Position numbers and translations under genes: made by a program. The notes under the pieces were generated by a model. The model ran no database searches, was not told the origin of the DNA, and saw nothing but the letters and a program-made list of their open reading frames with translations. A stretch of DNA of 49,048 nucleotides, from positions 1-49,048 of the forward strand of contig JAGCSE010000023.1 of assembly GCA_017964325.1 (NCBI GenBank). Reading direction: 5' to 3'. Source of the stretch: Victivallales bacterium. GTDB taxonomy: Bacteria > Verrucomicrobiota > Lentisphaeria > Oligosphaerales > Oligosphaeraceae. Position 1 is the first letter of the stretch. Every line of letters begins with the position of its first letter. Shown here piece after piece: positions 9,179 through 18,015 of this stretch.

Positions 9179-9601
9179 TCAATCCTTATTCGTATCCATT
9201 CGCGATTCAAGTTTTCCAACCAATTCGTCCCGATGTTTCATCAGATGTCGGGCCTTGATGTTCAGTTGAACTTGCTTCGACAGTTCAGTCTCCTGTTTAG
9301 CCTGAGCGTTGAGGGAAGCCAGTTCATTGTCGATGGCATGGATTTGCTCCATGATCGTCCGACGTTCCTCCGGGCTGATGGCGTCAGGAGAGAAATGTCC
9401 TGTAACTTCCGCGGCCTCCAACGTCTCCAGCAGATTAACATAATGCCGATACAGCTCCAGAAAACTGTTTCGAAGAAATTTTCCGTAATCCGCCGCCGTA
9501 AAGAAATCCCGCAGGGAGTCCTCCGTATGCCAAGCGGTATGAACGACATGCTCCAAAACCGTCTGCTCCTTGCCGTCGCGGCTCAGCCGTTTTTCCGCCA
9601 T
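9179..9601 (-). CDS. DUF4391-like protein, probably N-terminally truncated
   Basis: 140 residues from the first ATG. The end (NAQAKQETELSKQVQLNIKA region) resembles the C-terminal helical part of DUF4391 proteins, which commonly accompany type III R-M genes. Reading upstream of the ATG in the same frame, IPIIALSFS also fits the family core, but the frame then enters the 9713-9752 hairpin without a usable start, and no Shine-Dalgarno precedes the ATG. The usual N-terminal half is therefore missing, and the junction with the neighbouring glycan gene looks like a deletion or insertion end. It overlaps the ribosome-binding region of the coiled-coil gene. Either a remnant or a shortened functional protein. 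Confidence 0.5.
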   Translation of the reverse strand: MAEKRLSRDGKEQTVLEHVVHTAWHTEDSLRDFFTAADYGKFLRNSFLELYRHYVNLLETLEAAEVTGHFSPDAISPEERRTIMEQIHAIDNELASLNAQAKQETELSKQVQLNIKARHLMKHRDELVGKLESRMDTNKD

Positions 9602-9712
9602 GGAGAAAGATAATGCAATTATTGGAATGGTATTATGAGAAAGATTGGAGTAAATATCCGCATGGAACTGCTGGTATATTGCTGTATTATCGCAACCGTA
9701 TTTCTTGCTATT

Positions 9713-9752
9713 TTTTGAGGAATCGCCCTTTTTTTTTGACGATTCCTCAAAA
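9713..9752. terminator. 13-bp hairpin after the glycan-degradation genes
   Basis: Arms TTTTGAGGAATCG (9713-9725) and CGATTCCTCAAAA (9740-9752) are perfectly complementary around a homopolymeric loop. It lies 20 bases beyond the stop of the lipoprotein gene. The A/T ends are inside the stem, so it is not a textbook terminator, but position and strength fit termination or mRNA stabilisation. No gene is seen in 9602-9772. Confidence 0.65.
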
Positions 9753-9772
9753 TATAATGTGATATCCGATAC

Positions 9773-11113
9773 TTACTCCGCGACGATCAGTGCGCCGCCG
9801 CAGGATTTCATGGAAATCGAATAGGAGCCATCGGCAAGTTTCGTCAACGGGGCGCCGACCGCTTTCACCTTGAAATCGTCGCAACGGAATGTCACGTCGA
9901 ACGTCTTGTTCGCCGTGTCCTGCGGATCGTCAGCCGCGCAGACCATCAGCGCGTAGGAGCCGTCGGCCTTGCGGGAAACCATCTGGCCGATGATCAATTC
10001 AGCGCCGTTCGCCGCCTTGACGTCGCGGAACACGCCTGTGTTCAACGCTTCCAACGGCTTCGTGTTCTGTAGCTTGGCGAGCCACGGCGAATCTGTTTTG
10101 AAGCCCACGAAATGCGTGGAGGCGTTGCGGAAACGCATGTATTCGTCGCTCAAGGCGTGCAATTCGGCGTTGACGGTCTTCAACTTGTCGTACTGTTGCG
10201 TCTTGTTGCCTTTGTCGTCCAGAACTTGGTTGTGCCACCAGCCGGCCGTGTAGCAGGCCCAGATGATGTTCTCCGCGCCGAAGGCCATAGACGAATAGGC
10301 CTGGATGCGCAACTGGTTCTCGCTGATCCATTTTTCAGGTTTGTTGGAATTGACCTGCAGAACGATCCACAGGCTGCGGCCGCTCTTGCGGCAGGCGTCC
10401 GCCACGATGCGCAGATTTTCGTAATGGCCCGCCACGGAGGCCGAATACATGTAGAAATCGTAGCAGATGTAGTCCGCGGCGATGTTTTCGCAGTAGCGGT
10501 CGATATGCTCCGCGTAGGTCGGCGTGCCCAGCTGGTTGACGGTCTGCTGCGCATTGTTCTTCGCGACGGAGGCGTAGTTCGGATACAAGTTCAAGTACGG
10601 GAACTGTTTCGGGAAATTCTTCTCCACGAATTTCAGCACTTCGCCATAGTACGGGAAATCGAGGGCTGACGGCTCGTCACCAGTATCGATGCCCCAGATG
10701 GCGGGATGGTCTTTGAACGACGCGGCGCCTTTTTCGTATGCGCTCCACGGATTCTTTTCGCGCATCGTGCCCGCGTTGTCGCCGTCGCCGCCCCACCAGC
10801 CAGGCAGGATGCCTGTCACAATCGCACCGACGTTGTATTTCGTGAACAGATCCAACGTTTTCGGATCATTCTGCATGCAGACGACAAAATCGATGCCGCA
10901 GTCGGCCAAATCTTTAACATGCGCCTCCGAGCAGGCATACGGTCTCAGAAAATACGTTCCGATGTTCAGACGGTTGCGGTTCATTCTCGTGTTCATTTCT
11001 TTGGCTCCTTTTTCTATTAAAGTTGTTGTTTTAGATTCATAAGTTACACTGCAAGAAACACAAAATACCAAACAGCCAGTGAGAGTAAGCGACAGCAAAC
11101 GATTCATGTGCAT
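9773..11113 (-). CDS. Lipoprotein with glycoside-hydrolase-like TIM-barrel domain
   Basis: 446 residues. The N-terminus is a lipoprotein signal with lipobox VFCVSC, so the product is probably anchored on the envelope. The body has barrel-like segments (GIDFVVCMQND, WGIDTGDEPS, YICYDFYMYS, IIWACYTAGWW) in which GDEPS could hold a catalytic acid. A short beta-rich domain follows. I place it with glycoside-hydrolase-like (GH42/GH5-clan-type) proteins without naming a family. ATG 11113 has AAGGA eight bases upstream. Unusually, a second in-frame ATG at 10996 (MNTRMNRNR) also has a strong AAGGAG, so a cytoplasmic form is possible. It begins 20 bases after the DUF4838 gene, same operon. Confidence 0.75.
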   Translation of the reverse strand: MHMNRLLSLTLTGCLVFCVSCSVTYESKTTTLIEKGAKEMNTRMNRNRLNIGTYFLRPYACSEAHVKDLADCGIDFVVCMQNDPKTLDLFTKYNVGAIVTGILPGWWGGDGDNAGTMREKNPWSAYEKGAASFKDHPAIWGIDTGDEPSALDFPYYGEVLKFVEKNFPKQFPYLNLYPNYASVAKNNAQQTVNQLGTPTYAEHIDRYCENIAADYICYDFYMYSASVAGHYENLRIVADACRKSGRSLWIVLQVNSNKPEKWISENQLRIQAYSSMAFGAENIIWACYTAGWWHNQVLDDKGNKTQQYDKLKTVNAELHALSDEYMRFRNASTHFVGFKTDSPWLAKLQNTKPLEALNTGVFRDVKAANGAELIIGQMVSRKADGSYALMVCAADDPQDTANKTFDVTFRCDDFKVKAVGAPLTKLADGSYSISMKSCGGALIVAE

Positions 11114-11133
11114 GGTGGAATTCCTTTTTCTTG

Positions 11134-14100
11134 TTATTTCCAAAACTCGTATGTATTTGTTACGGTCACGCGACCGTCTTTCGGCTTGCTCCACTGTTCG
11201 AGATTCAGGCGTTGCTCTTCATGCTTCGCGTTCACGTAGCAGAAGTCCATCTGGCTGGCGTCGAACGTGTTGACAACGCCATAACCGGTCGTTCTGTTCA
11301 CAAAGGCCCATTTGCCGTCCGGTCGGTCGCCATCGCGGAAATAACGGTTCGTGCTTTCCGTTTCAGACAGTTTCACGTCCTCCGACTTGTCGCCATGGAA
11401 GATGACAAGAGACGTGTTCTTCAGCAAATCCGTGGCGAACGCGGGATGGATCCGCAAGACCTGCTGGCCTTTGCCGACGAGTTCGCTCGTGACTTTGAAG
11501 CCTGCGCGATCCGGCAGCAACTCGACACGGCGCGTCAGAGTCTTGCCGTCTCCAAGTGACGCTTTCATCGTGACATGCGATGCATCCCGCTCCGTCACGT
11601 CATAGACCTCCTGCCAGCCGGACGACTGGTATTGGGCGGAACTGTACTCCTCATAGCCGTCGTGAAGCGGATCATAGCCTTTCGTGTCGTCGCCGAAGAT
11701 TTTCATCATCTCGCGACCTTTCGTATCGACACAGCTCCAGACGCGGCCACCCATGGACGGGATGACCGTCACGCTTCCATGGGCGTTGGACAGTTTCACA
11801 AGTTCGATTTCCTTCTGGCCGGTTACCGCTTTCGATTTCAGCCATACCATGTATTGATCATGGTTGCCGCCTTCGCGGATGGATGTCAGTTTGACGGCCG
11901 CCGCCGCTGTTTCGAACCGCTTCGCGATGGCAGCGCAGTCCGTGGAACTTGTGGCGATCAACTTGTCGCCACGCAACGCATAGCGTGATGTGGCCAGTTG
12001 CAACTTCGTGTACCACAATGGCATGTGGGCGACGGCGGCACGGCGTGCGAACGTCTCGTCGCCCGCCGCGGCCTGTTCCGCCAATTCCAGCATGGCGTCC
12101 GCAACGGCCAGTTTCACCTTGTCGTTCAGATAGACGGACGGATGCGCGTAGATGCGGACATGGGGGCTGGTCGGCTTGCAGAGCCAGTCGTGCATGTAGT
12201 TGATGTATTCACGGATGTACGGCGCGGCGGGGCCGTAATACGCATCCGTGAATTCACGGATGCCTTTCTCGACGTCGAAATCGCTGTCCCACAACAGCTT
12301 GGCGATGAGATAAGGGCGCAGGTCCTGAAATTCGCCGCCCTTTGTAAAGGCGTTGCCCTGTTCGAACAGGCCGCGGACACCCCACTTCTGGTAGAATTTC
12401 ACGTTCTTCTTGAGCGTCCGCAGGTTCGGGAAGGGCTGCGTGCTGTGCGCGAAATTGATCGAATAGTCCCAAACGGACAGATATGGCGCGATTTTCGACC
12501 AGTCTTCGATATCCTTCACGAAGGAGCGGTTGAATTCGCATTCGTCCAGCCCGTGCGCGAAGCAACATTCGATGGAGCAGAGCCGCACGATCACGTTATG
12601 AGCGGGCCTTACAAATTTCGGCGCTTTCCGCGTGTATTGATAGGCCAACGTGTCGATTTTCACCGTTGGAAACTCCTTTTCGACTTCCGCCGCGATGGCA
12701 TTCACGAAATGAAGCAGGGGGCCCGCCTGGCTGCCTTCTTTCTCTGCAAGTGCCGTGCAGTTTTCGCATTCGCAGTAGTTCCGCCAGTCGTTCTGCGAGA
12801 CGCTGACGGCGAACGGCAGTTTCTGCGAATGGCGCAGCCAATCCAGAACCGTCTCCGTCGCAATGCGTTTCACATCCGGATTCGTCAGACATAGCTGTGT
12901 GCGGTCTAGGAGACGTTTCCCTTTTACCAAAGAATAATATTCGGGATGCGTCGCGCCGTATTTGGAAAGCGGCACCAATGAATTGAAGGTATGGACCCAT
13001 CCGCGGTACATGTAGTTGCCGCCCCATTCGTCGCGATCCATGTCCATGGCGCTCAACTTCAGCGGGACGATCATCTCCGGATTGCGGAAAATGTGGATGT
13101 AGCTTGTGCGGCGATAGTCGAAGGGCGGAACATGGATTTTCTTCAACGGCGCGACGTCGATGACGTCTTTCTTCGGGAAGACGATGCAATCGTCCGTGAA
13201 CCAACGCCATCCAAGTCGCTCTTCCAGAAAATCATAGACGGCGTAGAGGACGCCGCGCTGTCCGCCGCCGAGCAGCAGACCGTCAGGCCGCAGCTCCACA
13301 TGGATGCCGTCGAAACGCAATTTTTCGTAATCGACGGGCCATGCGGCACGTTTCGCTTCGGGAACGCGTCCGATGTAAATCGGCTGTTTTCCGTCAGTTG
13401 CGTCGCTATCGACGATTGGCAAAAGCTGTCTCGTCTGGCGTTCCAGACGCATCTGAAGCTCTTCACAAGCTTTTTTTTCCGACGGCGTCGCGTCAACGGG
13501 CCGCACGATGACCCACTGTTCCAAAGGCTTGCCAACCAACGAGATCCGGCATTGCCCATATTCGGAAAGCCATTTTTCAACAGTTTCGATGGCGTCGTCC
13601 ACGCTGTCTCCCGCCTTCGCAAGCCATTCACGGCCAGGCAGTTTGGACTGCTCTTCTGCAAACGCCTTGATTTGGTCGCGCATCTTCAGCAGCGTCTCTA
13701 GACGCGCCTTGCTCTCCGCCCATGTGCCGTTGGGGACGTTCATGTCGCCCGCGAGACATTGCAAATGCCTGGCGTTCTTTCCCTTGTAGGCTTTCAAGCC
13801 TTTGAGGCAAGCGTCCAGCCGCTTCTCGGCGGGAACGTCCTTCAGCAGTTCTGCCATGCGCAGATGCGCGTCAGGAAAGTCATAGCAGCCGGCAGCGAGC
13901 ATTCCGATAACATGCTCCATTTTATCGTCTTCCGATGTGGCGCGCTGCGCCATCAGACAGTGGAACTCCGCCACTTCGCGGCGGTCATTCGGATCGATTG
14001 CCGCCCATGCCGCCTGCGAATCGCCATGGTCTAGATGCCAACGCATGAGCAACTGGCGTTCATGCGATGTCTTGTTCGACTTGGCTTCAATCCGCTTCAC

Positions 14101-14571
14101 TGTTTCCTCTGGTGACGCGATTTCCACCATCGACATGTCATCGACGAACGCTTCGCCTGGACCGCCATCCAAACACGTCAACGGCATGACGGTGATCGTG
14201 TCTTGAATGGTGAAAATCCGCCGTTTGACAAACGTCCAATCCTTCATGTCTTTCACGACAGGATGCGGATCGCCTGCGCCGAACCAACCATAGCAATTAT
14301 AATTATAGGTATAGAGCGCCAACGCGTTGCCCTGTTCACCCTTCACGTAGGCGGACAATTCATACGTGGCATACCGCTTCACGTTGATTTGGCGCAGGTT
14401 GATGCTTTTCCAATGGATTTTCGTGTCCGATTGCAGATGGCCACAGTTGCCGCTGCGGCCGCCTGGCACGCCGTTTGCTTTAAAGCCGCCGTCAACCCAC
14501 AAGTTTTCGGCTTGCTGACCGAAAACCAACGTCCCAAAAAGAACCGCCAGAAGGAATATGCGTTTGTCCAT
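11134..14571 (-). CDS. DUF4838 domain glycan-active secreted protein
   Basis: 1145 residues. A signal peptide (cleavage near FGQQAEN) is followed by a carbohydrate-binding-like beta domain (to about 150). A helical section leads into an alpha-glucuronidase N-terminal-like domain (YIGRVPEAKRAAWPVDYE; GGGQRGVLYAVYDFLEERLG region). The DUF4838 core contains HPEYYSLVKGKR, CLTNPDVKRIA, SQNDWRNYC and CECENCTALA. A beta-sandwich C-terminal region ends the protein. DUF4838 proteins are large polysaccharide-associated proteins abundant in Lentisphaerota and planctomycetes; the substrate is unknown. The second of two adjacent ATGs (14571) is chosen because AGGAG is only one base from the first. Promoter not identified. 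Confidence 0.85.
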   Translation of the reverse strand: MDKRIFLLAVLFGTLVFGQQAENLWVDGGFKANGVPGGRSGNCGHLQSDTKIHWKSINLRQINVKRYATYELSAYVKGEQGNALALYTYNYNCYGWFGAGDPHPVVKDMKDWTFVKRRIFTIQDTITVMPLTCLDGGPGEAFVDDMSMVEIASPEETVKRIEAKSNKTSHERQLLMRWHLDHGDSQAAWAAIDPNDRREVAEFHCLMAQRATSEDDKMEHVIGMLAAGCYDFPDAHLRMAELLKDVPAEKRLDACLKGLKAYKGKNARHLQCLAGDMNVPNGTWAESKARLETLLKMRDQIKAFAEEQSKLPGREWLAKAGDSVDDAIETVEKWLSEYGQCRISLVGKPLEQWVIVRPVDATPSEKKACEELQMRLERQTRQLLPIVDSDATDGKQPIYIGRVPEAKRAAWPVDYEKLRFDGIHVELRPDGLLLGGGQRGVLYAVYDFLEERLGWRWFTDDCIVFPKKDVIDVAPLKKIHVPPFDYRRTSYIHIFRNPEMIVPLKLSAMDMDRDEWGGNYMYRGWVHTFNSLVPLSKYGATHPEYYSLVKGKRLLDRTQLCLTNPDVKRIATETVLDWLRHSQKLPFAVSVSQNDWRNYCECENCTALAEKEGSQAGPLLHFVNAIAAEVEKEFPTVKIDTLAYQYTRKAPKFVRPAHNVIVRLCSIECCFAHGLDECEFNRSFVKDIEDWSKIAPYLSVWDYSINFAHSTQPFPNLRTLKKNVKFYQKWGVRGLFEQGNAFTKGGEFQDLRPYLIAKLLWDSDFDVEKGIREFTDAYYGPAAPYIREYINYMHDWLCKPTSPHVRIYAHPSVYLNDKVKLAVADAMLELAEQAAAGDETFARRAAVAHMPLWYTKLQLATSRYALRGDKLIATSSTDCAAIAKRFETAAAAVKLTSIREGGNHDQYMVWLKSKAVTGQKEIELVKLSNAHGSVTVIPSMGGRVWSCVDTKGREMMKIFGDDTKGYDPLHDGYEEYSSAQYQSSGWQEVYDVTERDASHVTMKASLGDGKTLTRRVELLPDRAGFKVTSELVGKGQQVLRIHPAFATDLLKNTSLVIFHGDKSEDVKLSETESTNRYFRDGDRPDGKWAFVNRTTGYGVVNTFDASQMDFCYVNAKHEEQRLNLEQWSKPKDGRVTVTNTYEFWK

Positions 14572-14600
14572 CATTCTCCTACCATGTCGTTTAAATGAAA

Positions 14601-14624
14601 ACGGACACGCTTTGGCGTGTCCGT
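14601..14624 (-). terminator. Rho-independent terminator of the STAS-to-PHP operon
   Basis: A perfect 10-bp stem (ACGGACACGC/GCGTGTCCGT) with a 4-base loop lies 8 bases after the PHP gene stop and is followed on the minus strand by TTTTCATTT. It separates this operon from the DUF4838 gene. Confidence 0.85.
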
Positions 14625-14632
14625 ATCATCGA

Positions 14633-15451
14633 TTAATCGTTGAACAAAATCTTCGTGATTCCGCAGAGGTCCGTAAAGCGGTCGAAACGACCATATCCGC
14701 CCGATTTTTCAATGCCCTTCGGGTTGTGTGAATCCGTGCCGATGGAGAACGTGCAGCCGGTCTCGCGGGCGAGCGTCATCATGCGGACGTATTCGGGCGA
14801 GAACTTGTCGTCGCCGATGCCGTCGTCGGCTGTGATCGGCGCGATTGCGCAGGTGTTGATTTCAATCGCGCAGTTCGCCTGCTTCGCCGCCATGAAGCAT
14901 TCGATGTATTCGTTGTCCGTGATCATCGACTGGATGAGACGCGGCATTTCGGGTGTCCAGCCCATCGCGTGGAACGGATGGACGACGGCCGTCGCCATGC
15001 CAAGCTCCATGACTTCCATGAAACGGCGGATCATCAGCTCCTTGATGCCCTGCGGATCATTCAAATCGGCAGGCCGCGTGAAGCCTTTCATGTGGAAATG
15101 GTCTGGCGGAATCAGCACGTAATCAAAAACGGACATCGCCTCGCGGCTCAACGCAACATGCTTGCCGCCAAGGAATTCCGTTTCGCAACCGAAGAGGATC
15201 TTCAAGCCGCCGCATTGCTCCTGGCATTCGGGCCCTTTCAGAAGTTCCTTCAACTGAAGCACATGCTCGACATCCTGCGGCGCGTACCATTTCGAAGAGC
15301 CTGGAACCGCCTTGTCCCATAGATGGTCTGAAAAACCCAATGTCTTGATTCCAAAAGATTTGCAAATGCGCATGAAATCCTGTGGATAGGAATCGCGGGC
15401 CGCGCAAGCGGATAAAAACGTATGAGTATGGATGTCGCTTGTGATTTTCAT
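14633..15451 (-). CDS. PHP-domain phosphatase/hydrolase
   Basis: 272 residues. Metal-binding motifs of PHP phosphoesterases are all present: DIHTHTF near the start, GFSDHLW, FGCETEF, VVHPFHAMG and GTDSHNP. Histidinol-phosphate phosphatases share this layout, but no his gene is nearby, so the substrate is open. AAGGAAAACACA precedes the ATG. It is the last gene of a minus-strand operon and is followed by a strong terminator. Confidence 0.9.
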   Translation of the reverse strand: MKITSDIHTHTFLSACAARDSYPQDFMRICKSFGIKTLGFSDHLWDKAVPGSSKWYAPQDVEHVLQLKELLKGPECQEQCGGLKILFGCETEFLGGKHVALSREAMSVFDYVLIPPDHFHMKGFTRPADLNDPQGIKELMIRRFMEVMELGMATAVVHPFHAMGWTPEMPRLIQSMITDNEYIECFMAAKQANCAIEINTCAIAPITADDGIGDDKFSPEYVRMMTLARETGCTFSIGTDSHNPKGIEKSGGYGRFDRFTDLCGITKILFND

Positions 15452-15507
15452 TGTGTTTTCCTTCTATATATCATTTGTTATAAATGAGTTATATCTCGAA
15501 ATCTAGT

Positions 15508-16251
15508 TTATTTGCCGACCGCCAGACGCAATGCGAACTTCTCCGGCAACCCTGCCGCCCGAATCTTCTCCTGTGTTGGTTTCACATCATACTGAACACG
15601 CGCAATCGACAATGCGTGTTCTTCGTATTCATAGAAAACAACACAAGCCCGCGGATCACCATCACGCGGCTGACCGACGGACCCCACGTTCACCAGCACT
15701 TTCGCATCCGGCTTGATGGTCTGTTTGCGGATGTAATCGACATACGGCAGCTCCTCCCCGCGGTCGATGCCGATCAGCGGCGAATGGCTGTGGCCGCAGA
15801 AGCAGAGAGGATACTGCTGGTATTCAAAATTTAGCTTGATAGTCTCCTCGTCACGGCAATAATTATAATGATTGGGCGTATTCGAGCCATGAATTAGGTT
15901 AAAATCATCGTCGTCGGAAGCAATGGATTCGGGGAGCTTCGCCAGCCAGTCGATGTCATCGAACGACAACTGCGTCTGCGTCCATTCGATGGATGTCTTT
16001 ATGTCGTCACGGAGGCGTTTCGTGATATCCGCCTCAAACAACATGGAGCAATAGTCGTCATGGTTCCCCTTAATGGTGGGGATTTCGCGGGAACGAATGA
16101 TGTCGATGCATTCCTTCGGATTCGGACCGTATCCAACGACATCGCCAAGACAGATGATCATGTCTGTGCCAATTTCGTCAGTCTTTGCCAGCACGGCATT
16201 TAGAGCTTCCAGATTCGCATGGATGTCACTGATGAACGCGATTCTTGTCAT
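15508..16251 (-). CDS. Calcineurin-like metallophosphoesterase
   Basis: 247 residues with the full signature: SDIHAN, GDVVGYGPNP, KGNHDD, then IHGS and GHSHSP. This is the YfcE/diadenosine-tetraphosphatase-like branch (di-metal phosphoesterases in the cytoplasm). The start MTRIAF at 16251 is taken because GAGGAAACC lies at the right distance; the upstream extension has no ribosome-binding site. It is preceded by the CYTH gene at 34 bases. Confidence 0.9.
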   Translation of the reverse strand: MTRIAFISDIHANLEALNAVLAKTDEIGTDMIICLGDVVGYGPNPKECIDIIRSREIPTIKGNHDDYCSMLFEADITKRLRDDIKTSIEWTQTQLSFDDIDWLAKLPESIASDDDDFNLIHGSNTPNHYNYCRDEETIKLNFEYQQYPLCFCGHSHSPLIGIDRGEELPYVDYIRKQTIKPDAKVLVNVGSVGQPRDGDPRACVVFYEYEEHALSIARVQYDVKPTQEKIRAAGLPEKFALRLAVGK

Positions 16252-16285
16252 AATGGTTTCCTCTTTGCCCCGAAGGCGTTGCGAC

Positions 16286-16768
16286 TTATTTCCTTTTCCA
16301 TTCACAATACGGCGTATCCGCCAATCGCTGGTTTCCGTAACGGCTGTCCGCCGTCACGTCCTCTCCCGCCCAGACTGGCTTTTCAAATTTTACATCTGCG
16401 CTATCCAGCTCTATTTCCGCCACGACGAGCCCTTCGTTCGCACCGAAAAACTCGTCCACCTCCCAACAATGGCCTGCGTAATCCACATAATGGCGCACTT
16501 TTTCCACGACACGTCCGCCGCAAAACTCCGTCATCATCGTCTCCGCATCCTCCAACGGTATCGGATATTCAAATTCATAACGGCTGATGCCGCTCGCCAA
16601 CTTTTTGGATTTGATGGTCAGTTTCGCCGACATCCCATCCAAAATCCGCACCCGCACATTATAGCCATCCGCCTTCGCAAAATAGCCCTGTCGTATGCGG
16701 ACATGGCGCGTCGCCTGTGACCGCCATCCGTCGTCCTTTGGCAGGAATTTGAGCTCCGTTTCAATCAT
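16286..16768 (-). CDS. CYTH/triphosphate tunnel metalloenzyme
   Basis: 160 residues. It starts MIETELKF, the E-x-E-x-K signature of CYTH (CyaB-thiamine triphosphatase) proteins. Alternating charged strands (NVRVRIL, AKLTIKSKK, RYEFEYPI, CWEVDEFFGANEGLVVAEIEL) would form the eight-stranded tunnel. Bacterial members hydrolyse tri- or polyphosphates. ATGA overlap with the glycosyltransferase stop codon shows tight coupling. Confidence 0.85.
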   Translation of the reverse strand: MIETELKFLPKDDGWRSQATRHVRIRQGYFAKADGYNVRVRILDGMSAKLTIKSKKLASGISRYEFEYPIPLEDAETMMTEFCGGRVVEKVRHYVDYAGHCWEVDEFFGANEGLVVAEIELDSADVKFEKPVWAGEDVTADSRYGNQRLADTPYCEWKRK

Positions 16769-18015
16769 TGCGTTTCACCGGCCACTGTTGCTTTTACCTT
16801 ATTATATATCCCCACAAGCGATTGCGCCACCGTTTCCCATGAATATGCTTCGACATCTTCGGCGGCCTGCTTTACCAAAGCCTCTTTGAGCCCTTCTGTT
16901 GCAAAAAGCCGGTCGTATGTAGCCAATAGCGATTCGTCATTGCCCTGCACGAATTTAAGCCCGTTCACACCGTCTTTTATCAATAGGCCCAAGCCACCTA
17001 TGTCCGAACCGATGACGGGAATGCCTGCGCTCCACGCTTCCAATACAACGATACCAAATGGCTCATGTTGCGATGGCAGTACAAAGACGTCCGCCTCCTT
17101 ATACGCCGCAATGAGCAACGGGTCGTCGGGAGATAGGCCTGGAATGACTGTCAGATGTTCCGACACACCCATCTTACGAGCCTGAAGACGGATTTCCTCT
17201 TCATACCATTTTGCCGTAATAGGGCCAATCAGAAGTACATGCACATTATCACCACGTTTCCGCAAATCTCCTAGCAACTGTACCAACTGCAACTGATTCT
17301 TTTGGTAGTCAATGCGTGAAACACATAAAATCAAGCGGTCATCTTTGGGAATCTTCCACAATTCACGACAATCTGGAAGTTCCGCTTGCAGACGATTGAA
17401 TTTTTTCGTATCAACACCATTCGGAAGATAGATGACAAGTTTATCCGGATATTTTTCCGATAACTTGTTGTATTCATTCCGCCCTACACAGATGACACCG
17501 TCCACACCTGCCATTAAATCCTTCGACCAGCCAAGCAGACGCTCTATAATACCGCCATACGGCAACTTATGCGCCGTCGGCGCAATCAGCTCCTGCATTT
17601 CTTTCTGCGGAATGTCCACAAAGCCACCATGAAGGCTCATGACACAGGGGATTCCCTTCTTCTTCGCCACTCCGATGCCCATTTCCGCTATTCTTGCGCC
17701 CGAATGAACATGAATTATGTCAAAATCATTATCTAGCAAATACTTGTACAATTTGAATGAAAATGGATTGCCGCCTTTTTTATCCATTTCACGGCGGGCG
17801 TGTTCAGGCAATGGAAAATATGGATAAAAATATGGAAAACGGCGCACCGTTATTCCATTGCGTGTCTCCACGCCGTCCTTGTCCAAGGCGGATGTGGACA
17901 ATATTTCCGACTCTACGCCGAGCTTTTTCAGCGTCAATGCGCTGTTCCATATCACGTTTTCAGTTCCGCCCCACTCCTGAAACACAAACCGCCTGACGAC
18001 ATGCGCGATTTTCAT
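16765..18015 (-). CDS. Glycosyltransferase family 4
   Basis: 416 residues in the GT-B fold. The N-terminal acceptor domain has GGTENVIW and IIHVHSGA; the C-terminal nucleotide-sugar domain has ILCVSRIDYQKNQ and EPFGIVVLEAWSAGIPVIGSD, where E-x7-E of GT4 is conserved. It is likely involved in capsule, exopolysaccharide or glycolipid assembly. It overlaps the preceding GT2 gene by four bases (ATGA) and the following CYTH gene likewise. Confidence 0.92.
   Translation of the reverse strand: MKIAHVVRRFVFQEWGGTENVIWNSALTLKKLGVESEILSTSALDKDGVETRNGITVRRFPYFYPYFPLPEHARREMDKKGGNPFSFKLYKYLLDNDFDIIHVHSGARIAEMGIGVAKKKGIPCVMSLHGGFVDIPQKEMQELIAPTAHKLPYGGIIERLLGWSKDLMAGVDGVICVGRNEYNKLSEKYPDKLVIYLPNGVDTKKFNRLQAELPDCRELWKIPKDDRLILCVSRIDYQKNQLQLVQLLGDLRKRGDNVHVLLIGPITAKWYEEEIRLQARKMGVSEHLTVIPGLSPDDPLLIAAYKEADVFVLPSQHEPFGIVVLEAWSAGIPVIGSDIGGLGLLIKDGVNGLKFVQGNDESLLATYDRLFATEGLKEALVKQAAEDVEAYSWETVAQSLVGIYNKVKATVAGETQ

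Noticed and set aside
12596..13210. Second minus-strand frame of 204 codons
   Set aside because: Shadow of the DUF4838 gene in another frame, composition artefact.
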